From Paenochrobactrum glaciei (GTDB lineage: Bacteria > Pseudomonadota > Alphaproteobacteria > Rhizobiales > Rhizobiaceae), in assembly GCF_039522165.1 (NCBI RefSeq), contig NZ_BAAADE010000004.1, forward strand, positions 124,001 through 188,000: a stretch of DNA of 64,000 bases, in the 5' to 3' direction. Positions within the stretch are counted from its first letter, which is position 1, and each line of letters begins with the position of its first letter. The position numbers and the translations under genes are program-made. Positions 60,323-64,000 of this stretch are shown in pieces. The notes below the pieces were generated by a model. The model saw only the letters and a list, made by a program, of their open reading frames with translations. It did not search any database and was not told the origin of the DNA.

Positions 60323-63229
60323 TTACCACTTTATTTTGAAACCTAATGTTCCTTTAACATTATAACTTTTCGCGAAATTTTTTAAGCTTGTATTAACAGA
60401 ACCTTCTCCATAGAGAGCATATTTATTATCTGCCCACATATAGGTGCCTCCGGCACCAATCCCCCCCCATGTTTTTTCATTATTATGTTCAAAGTTCAAA
60501 CCAGCTACTGCAACCTTAGGAGCCTTCATGAACTCCTGATACAGATTAACTATAGTATAAATATCAGAACGACTAACCATACCATTAGACGCATACCAGC
60601 CATTACTATAATTTGCAGATATACCTAATCTTCCCCTCAAGCTATTTCCATTGCCTTTACTGACAGAAGCACCCCAAGCATCATTAAAGGAATCAAAATC
60701 CACTGAAGACCATATGAATTGCATTTGCGGAGTTAGTGACCAATGACTATCAACATAAATACGCTTTCCAGCCTCTAAACTTGCACTATATCCAAAACCT
60801 TTACTATCTTCGAGAAGTGATCTGCTTGTCGTGGTCGAATAAAGATTGCTATCATAGCGCATGAGTTGTGCCTGACCATCTAAATAAAAACCATTATCCG
60901 CATACCACGTCAGAGTAGTCCCAAGACCCCAACCCTGGGTGTCGATTTTACCATCACCGTGATCAGAAATAACGCTAGATCTGGCAGTTCCGTATTGTGC
61001 CGTGAAGCCACCAATCAACTTGCCAGTTTCACCTTCATAAAACTGTCCATCAAGCCCAGCTTGTAAAATTAATGAATTTACATTTTGCGCCATACCGGAT
61101 GTTGATACTCTAGCCTCGAAATGTTCGTAACTACCTTCAACGCGCCCCCAAATGCCTCCATTATCGATCAATGGACCGCTCTGGGCTTCCGGTATAAAAG
61201 GCTCTCCTACTATGGCATCTGCACCTTGTTCAATAATCGGATTACTTGCCCCCTTCCAGTAGCGCTCGCCAACACGTTGCTGAAGCGTTGGCAACCGATT
61301 GAGTGCTTGCATTGAATGCAGATAACCCTCATAAACCGGAGCTCCAGGGTTATATCGAGGTGGATTTGGGCTCACATGCGGATTAACAGGATTAACTGGA
61401 TTAACAGGATTATCTGGATTAACAGGATTAACAGGATTATCTGGCTGCCCTAACGACGACCTTAAATACCAGTTACCATCATTAGGATCGGCTAATCCAT
61501 TCTTATGAAGCGTATAAGAATAAGCACCAACAACAATTGATGACTGCCCGTCCTTAGTTACAGCGTTACCTTCTAAGGTAAACGTCGCATCAGACTGGCC
61601 ACCCACTTCTATGATGTTTATGCCCTCGACAGTATGAGCACCCAAACCATCGCGATTAATGACATGAACATTAGCTGAGCCCGATGAGTTGCCCTTAACT
61701 ATAAGCCGGCTCGCCTGTGAATCATCTCCGCCCAGCACAGCAGAAATCTCAACATTACCGGCATTACCTATATAATCGCCATTAACTGTCAGTACTCCGA
61801 TACCTTTTTGACCCGGGGCAACTGTGCTTCCTGCTTCATGTGTGAGACTTCCGACTGAACCGGCCCCCTCCAATCGTCCGTTCACAGCATGCATAGTGCC
61901 TGCAATACTACCCATTACGGACAAGACACCTTCTTCCAGTTTCCAGGGCGCACTATCACCTTGTGCTCCAAGCAGTGTCCAATGACTACTGCCCGTCTTT
62001 TTATAATCAGAAAAACCAGTGTATTGCTGAGTTGCCCCCTCTATACCAAGCTTAGAAATATCAAAGCTATCGTCTTTTGCGCCCCCAAATACCAAATGGT
62101 TTTTTCCACCTGTTGCACTAACTAGCCCCGTTATTTTATTGCCACCACGCAATTCAAGTGTATTATTGTCACCATCAAACGAAACCATTGGTGTATTTGC
62201 TTCATCTGTAAGTTCGCCAAATCCTTCAAGAAATGGTCCTCCTGATATTATGCCTTCATGGACAATAATATTTGAGTTACCCTCAACCACTATAAATGGG
62301 TCGTATTTTGTTGTTGCATTAAAACCAGTATAAACTTTACCGTTTTCTTTATTATTAAAAACAATCCCATCACCTGCCATAATGACTGCAGGCTGGGTAC
62401 TGAAGTTCGCCGAGTTAAACGCAACCGATATCCTACCACTATTGTTCAAAACTGTTCCAGACCGCATATATACACCTGCACCCGCCTGCGCGCCCAAGCT
62501 ACCATCAAAAGTACTTCCCGCTGCGCCCCCCAGTATATGGCCTGCATTATTTACAGTCCCTTTATTGATCAGCAATCCCAATCCGCCACCGCCTGCAGAT
62601 ACAAGTGGCGACCGGTCAAGTGAGCCACCGTTTACAGTTGTCCCCCCTAAGCCTCCCTCAACACCTGAATGTTCAGGTATATTTAAAACATCCCCATTAA
62701 AAACAACACCAACTCCGCCACCACCCGAACCAACCAAGCCGGCATTACCCTCTATAGGATCATTCTTTGCGCCGTAGCCCCCTAAACCTCCCCTGATAGG
62801 TCGAGTGAGGGTATAAGTACTGGCATTAATGATTACACTAACAGCCCCGCCCCCGCCAGCGGCACTTTCACCTTGTGCCCCTGGATTACCATTCGCCGAA
62901 AAGTCAAGGGGCCCTGGCAACTCATCAGTCTCATTATTAATAATTGTAGGTTTACCACCGCGACCACCACCACCAGCCGGAAACTGAGGTAACGCCGATG
63001 TTGATCCCCGACCACCTGATCCGTCTGTCGGTACTGCTGGCGCCGGATGCCCTACAGTCGACCCACCACTACCACCATATACGTCAGCCCCCCCTCCACG
63101 ACCACCAACAATTTCACCGTTAGGACCTACGCTACCAGAACCGCCCCCATTACCAGCAGCCAGAACAAGTGAAGTAGAAGACAAAAGCACAAGCAAAGAA
63201 ATATTTAATAAATTTCGATTAATTATCAT
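60323..63229 (-). CDS. Type V autotransporter with Gly-rich passenger
   Basis: This 968-residue surface protein carries its own translocation barrel. A signal peptide (about 1-24) is followed by a Gly-rich stretch (about 25-170). A beta-helix-type passenger follows, with GSLTHEAGSTVAPGQKGIGVLTVNGDYIGNAGNVEISAVL, as in pertactin-like proteins. A Pro-Val-Asn/Pro-Asp-Asn repeat linker lies at about 596-616, and the C-terminal autotransporter beta-domain (about 693-968) starts IWGRVEGSYEHFEARVS and ends GFKIKW with a terminal aromatic residue. Relatives in Brucella and Bartonella act in adhesion. The gene is a single unit with terminators on both sides and is AT-rich. Confidence 0.9.
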   Translation of the reverse strand: MIINRNLLNISLLVLLSSTSLVLAAGNGGGSGSVGPNGEIVGGRGGGADVYGGSGGSTVGHPAPAVPTDGSGGRGSTSALPQFPAGGGGRGGKPTIINNETDELPGPLDFSANGNPGAQGESAAGGGGAVSVIINASTYTLTRPIRGGLGGYGAKNDPIEGNAGLVGSGGGGVGVVFNGDVLNIPEHSGVEGGLGGTTVNGGSLDRSPLVSAGGGGLGLLINKGTVNNAGHILGGAAGSTFDGSLGAQAGAGVYMRSGTVLNNSGRISVAFNSANFSTQPAVIMAGDGIVFNNKENGKVYTGFNATTKYDPFIVVEGNSNIIVHEGIISGGPFLEGFGELTDEANTPMVSFDGDNNTLELRGGNKITGLVSATGGKNHLVFGGAKDDSFDISKLGIEGATQQYTGFSDYKKTGSSHWTLLGAQGDSAPWKLEEGVLSVMGSIAGTMHAVNGRLEGAGSVGSLTHEAGSTVAPGQKGIGVLTVNGDYIGNAGNVEISAVLGGDDSQASRLIVKGNSSGSANVHVINRDGLGAHTVEGINIIEVGGQSDATFTLEGNAVTKDGQSSIVVGAYSYTLHKNGLADPNDGNWYLRSSLGQPDNPVNPVNPDNPVNPVNPVNPHVSPNPPRYNPGAPVYEGYLHSMQALNRLPTLQQRVGERYWKGASNPIIEQGADAIVGEPFIPEAQSGPLIDNGGIWGRVEGSYEHFEARVSTSGMAQNVNSLILQAGLDGQFYEGETGKLIGGFTAQYGTARSSVISDHGDGKIDTQGWGLGTTLTWYADNGFYLDGQAQLMRYDSNLYSTTTSRSLLEDSKGFGYSASLEAGKRIYVDSHWSLTPQMQFIWSSVDFDSFNDAWGASVSKGNGNSLRGRLGISANYSNGWYASNGMVSRSDIYTIVNLYQEFMKAPKVAVAGLNFEHNNEKTWGGIGAGGTYMWADNKYALYGEGSVNTSLKNFAKSYNVKGTLGFKIKW
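61381..61443 (-). repeat. Tandem 9-bp repeat coding for a PVN/PDN linker
   Basis: Seven consecutive nine-base units of the type GATTAACAG or GATTATCTG lie inside the autotransporter gene. On the coding strand they give Pro-Val-Asn and Pro-Asp-Asn triplets between passenger and barrel. The unit length keeps the frame, so copy number can vary without breaking the protein. Confidence 0.9.
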
Positions 63230-63440
63230 AAATTACCTCTTTAATGTATAAAATAAATGAAAAAAATTAATCATTTAAAGCTACACAAGAGAACAATAGA
63301 GTCAATTAAAGCAAAAAATATTACTGTATTATTTTACAAAATCTTGACAATAATTAAATATTAAAATATTTACTACCTTTATTAAACTATAATTCAATAA
63401 ATATTAATATATAATGCAAAATATTATAAATTTAATAAAA
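63230..63440. promoter_or_regulatory. Very AT-rich leader of the autotransporter gene
   Basis: This roughly 210-base stretch upstream of the autotransporter is almost entirely A and T and has no gene. It should hold the promoter, but several alternative -35/-10 pairs fit and I could not choose among them. Confidence 0.45.
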
Positions 63441-63470
63441 AAATAGCGCCAAATATTATGGCGCTATTTT
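63441..63470 (-). terminator. Intrinsic terminator of the right-edge gene
   Basis: The stem AAATAGCGCCA/TGGCGCTATTT is followed by a long T-run on the minus strand. It lies 29 bases after the stop codon of the truncated gene at the right edge. Confidence 0.9.
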
Positions 63471-63498
63471 ATTAAATTACGGATACTTAATATTTATT

Positions 63499-64000
63499 CT
63501 ATTGCCAATGAAAAGCATGACTGGCATGAGCATCCTGATATGAAGCAGAAAGGGTACCGGAATGTGCCTGCGGTGAAGATCCATTCGACCATACGGCCAT
63601 AGTGACCGAAAAATGAGCATTGCCGTCGGTTCGCATAAATACCTGCGTCGTACCGTTCCCAGATACACATTGCGACATCTGAGAGCCATCATTCGCAAAC
63701 TTATACCAGCCAGCAAGCGCATTTGCTGCGAAATCACATCGAACAATCTGCCCTGCTACTGGATACCCATTACGCGTCAACCGAACAGATGCTATATTAC
63801 CAAGCCCGGGGGGAGCCATTACAGAATATGGCGCTGTAACATTATCCCTTAATGGAATTATTTCAATATCGTACCGGTCATGGGCAACCGGCACTGGCTT
63901 AGGTTTCACTTCAGCTAAGAATGTAACAGTTACCTCATTTGAAACAACAGGATCATCCTCTTCTCTGGCAGATCCCTTTGGATAGAACAGCTCCGCTACG
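63499..64000 (-). CDS. Ig-like (Big-1-like) surface protein, truncated by the window edge
   Basis: The reading frame stays open to the right edge of the window, so at least 166 residues of a longer protein are present; the internal GTG at 63909 is not needed as a start. The visible part has a linker (EVTVTFLAEVKPKPVPVAHD), then a domain with SVRLTRNGYPVAGQIVRCDF and FMRTDGNAHFSVTMAVWSNG, which resembles the strand and turn pattern of Big-1 domains. Two cysteines (RCDF and SQCVSG) could form a disulphide. It ends SHAFHWQ. It resembles the C-terminal repeats of an invasin- or intimin-type adhesin, but the membrane-anchoring part is outside the window. Confidence 0.6.
   Translation of the reverse strand, partial: VAELFYPKGSAREEDDPVVSNEVTVTFLAEVKPKPVPVAHDRYDIEIIPLRDNVTAPYSVMAPPGLGNIASVRLTRNGYPVAGQIVRCDFAANALAGWYKFANDGSQMSQCVSGNGTTQVFMRTDGNAHFSVTMAVWSNGSSPQAHSGTLSASYQDAHASHAFHWQ

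Noticed and set aside
61381..61443. Short tandem repeats as a CRISPR array
   Set aside because: Units are nine bases, directly adjacent with no spacers, and in frame inside a protein gene.
63499..63909. A complete 136-residue protein starting at the GTG at 63909
   Set aside because: The same frame stays open to the window edge and continues with linker-like sequence, so the gene is truncated, not short.
1..64000. Insertion sequences, prophage or integrative elements
   Set aside because: No transposase, integrase, phage structural gene or flanking direct repeat was recognised, including around the tRNA-Cys gene.

Overview
The window comes from a Gram-negative alphaproteobacterium, most likely a Hyphomicrobiales member near Brucellaceae/Bartonellaceae. 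This is inferred from Omp25/Omp31-type beta-barrel domains, candidate RirA (IRO-box, TGA-N9-TCA) and Irr (ICE) sites in iron-related promoters, and the mix of rhizobial-style ABC transporters. Base composition is moderate, with a clearly AT-richer stretch from about 57.3 kb to 63.5 kb. No insertion sequence, prophage, rRNA operon or CRISPR array was seen. One tRNA (tRNA-Cys) is present.

Layout: 1-3.6 kb holds a branched-chain amino-acid (liv) operon running off the left edge, with a divergent LysR regulator (3.8-4.7 kb). A DNA alkylation repair methyltransferase and a small Cys-rich protein behind an Irr-type palindrome follow. From 6.1 to 11.4 kb lies the first of three sigma factor / anti-sigma / TonB-receptor (fecI-fecR-receptor) cassettes. 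A divergent oxidative-stress operon (peroxiredoxin, TPR-like protein, superoxide dismutase) follows at 12.0-13.8 kb. A LacI-regulated operon (13.8-19.7 kb) pairs a polar-amino-acid-type ABC importer with a 2-hydroxyacid dehydrogenase and a PfkB kinase. Small genes follow (VOC, DoxX, LysE exporter, AraC regulator, tRNA-Cys, phosphatidylserine decarboxylase).

From 23.7 to 35.1 kb a 5-oxoprolinase faces a divergent MarR-like regulator, a complete glutathione/peptide-type ABC importer and an M14 zinc carboxypeptidase-like protein. This is probably an uptake and breakdown module for peptides that yield 5-oxoproline. A uracil/xanthine permease follows. From 36.9 to 50.6 kb is an iron-acquisition block: a second cassette, a siderophore-interacting reductase, an hmuTUV-type ABC importer linked to a SAM methyltransferase, and a third cassette. 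A dipeptide importer operon headed by an M19 membrane dipeptidase occupies 50.9-57.2 kb. The right end (57.6-64 kb) is an accessory surface-protein region with two unrecognised proteins, a type V autotransporter and a truncated Ig-like protein.

Main points: two TonB receptors are each fused in one polypeptide to a second, Omp25-like eight-strand-type barrel. All three FecI-type sigma genes carry a TGA-N9-TCA site upstream, one promoter having two, the second inside a near-perfect 37-bp palindrome. Together with the Irr-type box this points to an iron regulon spread across the window. The surface-protein region and the 5-oxoprolinase/M14 module are the best candidates for undescribed function.
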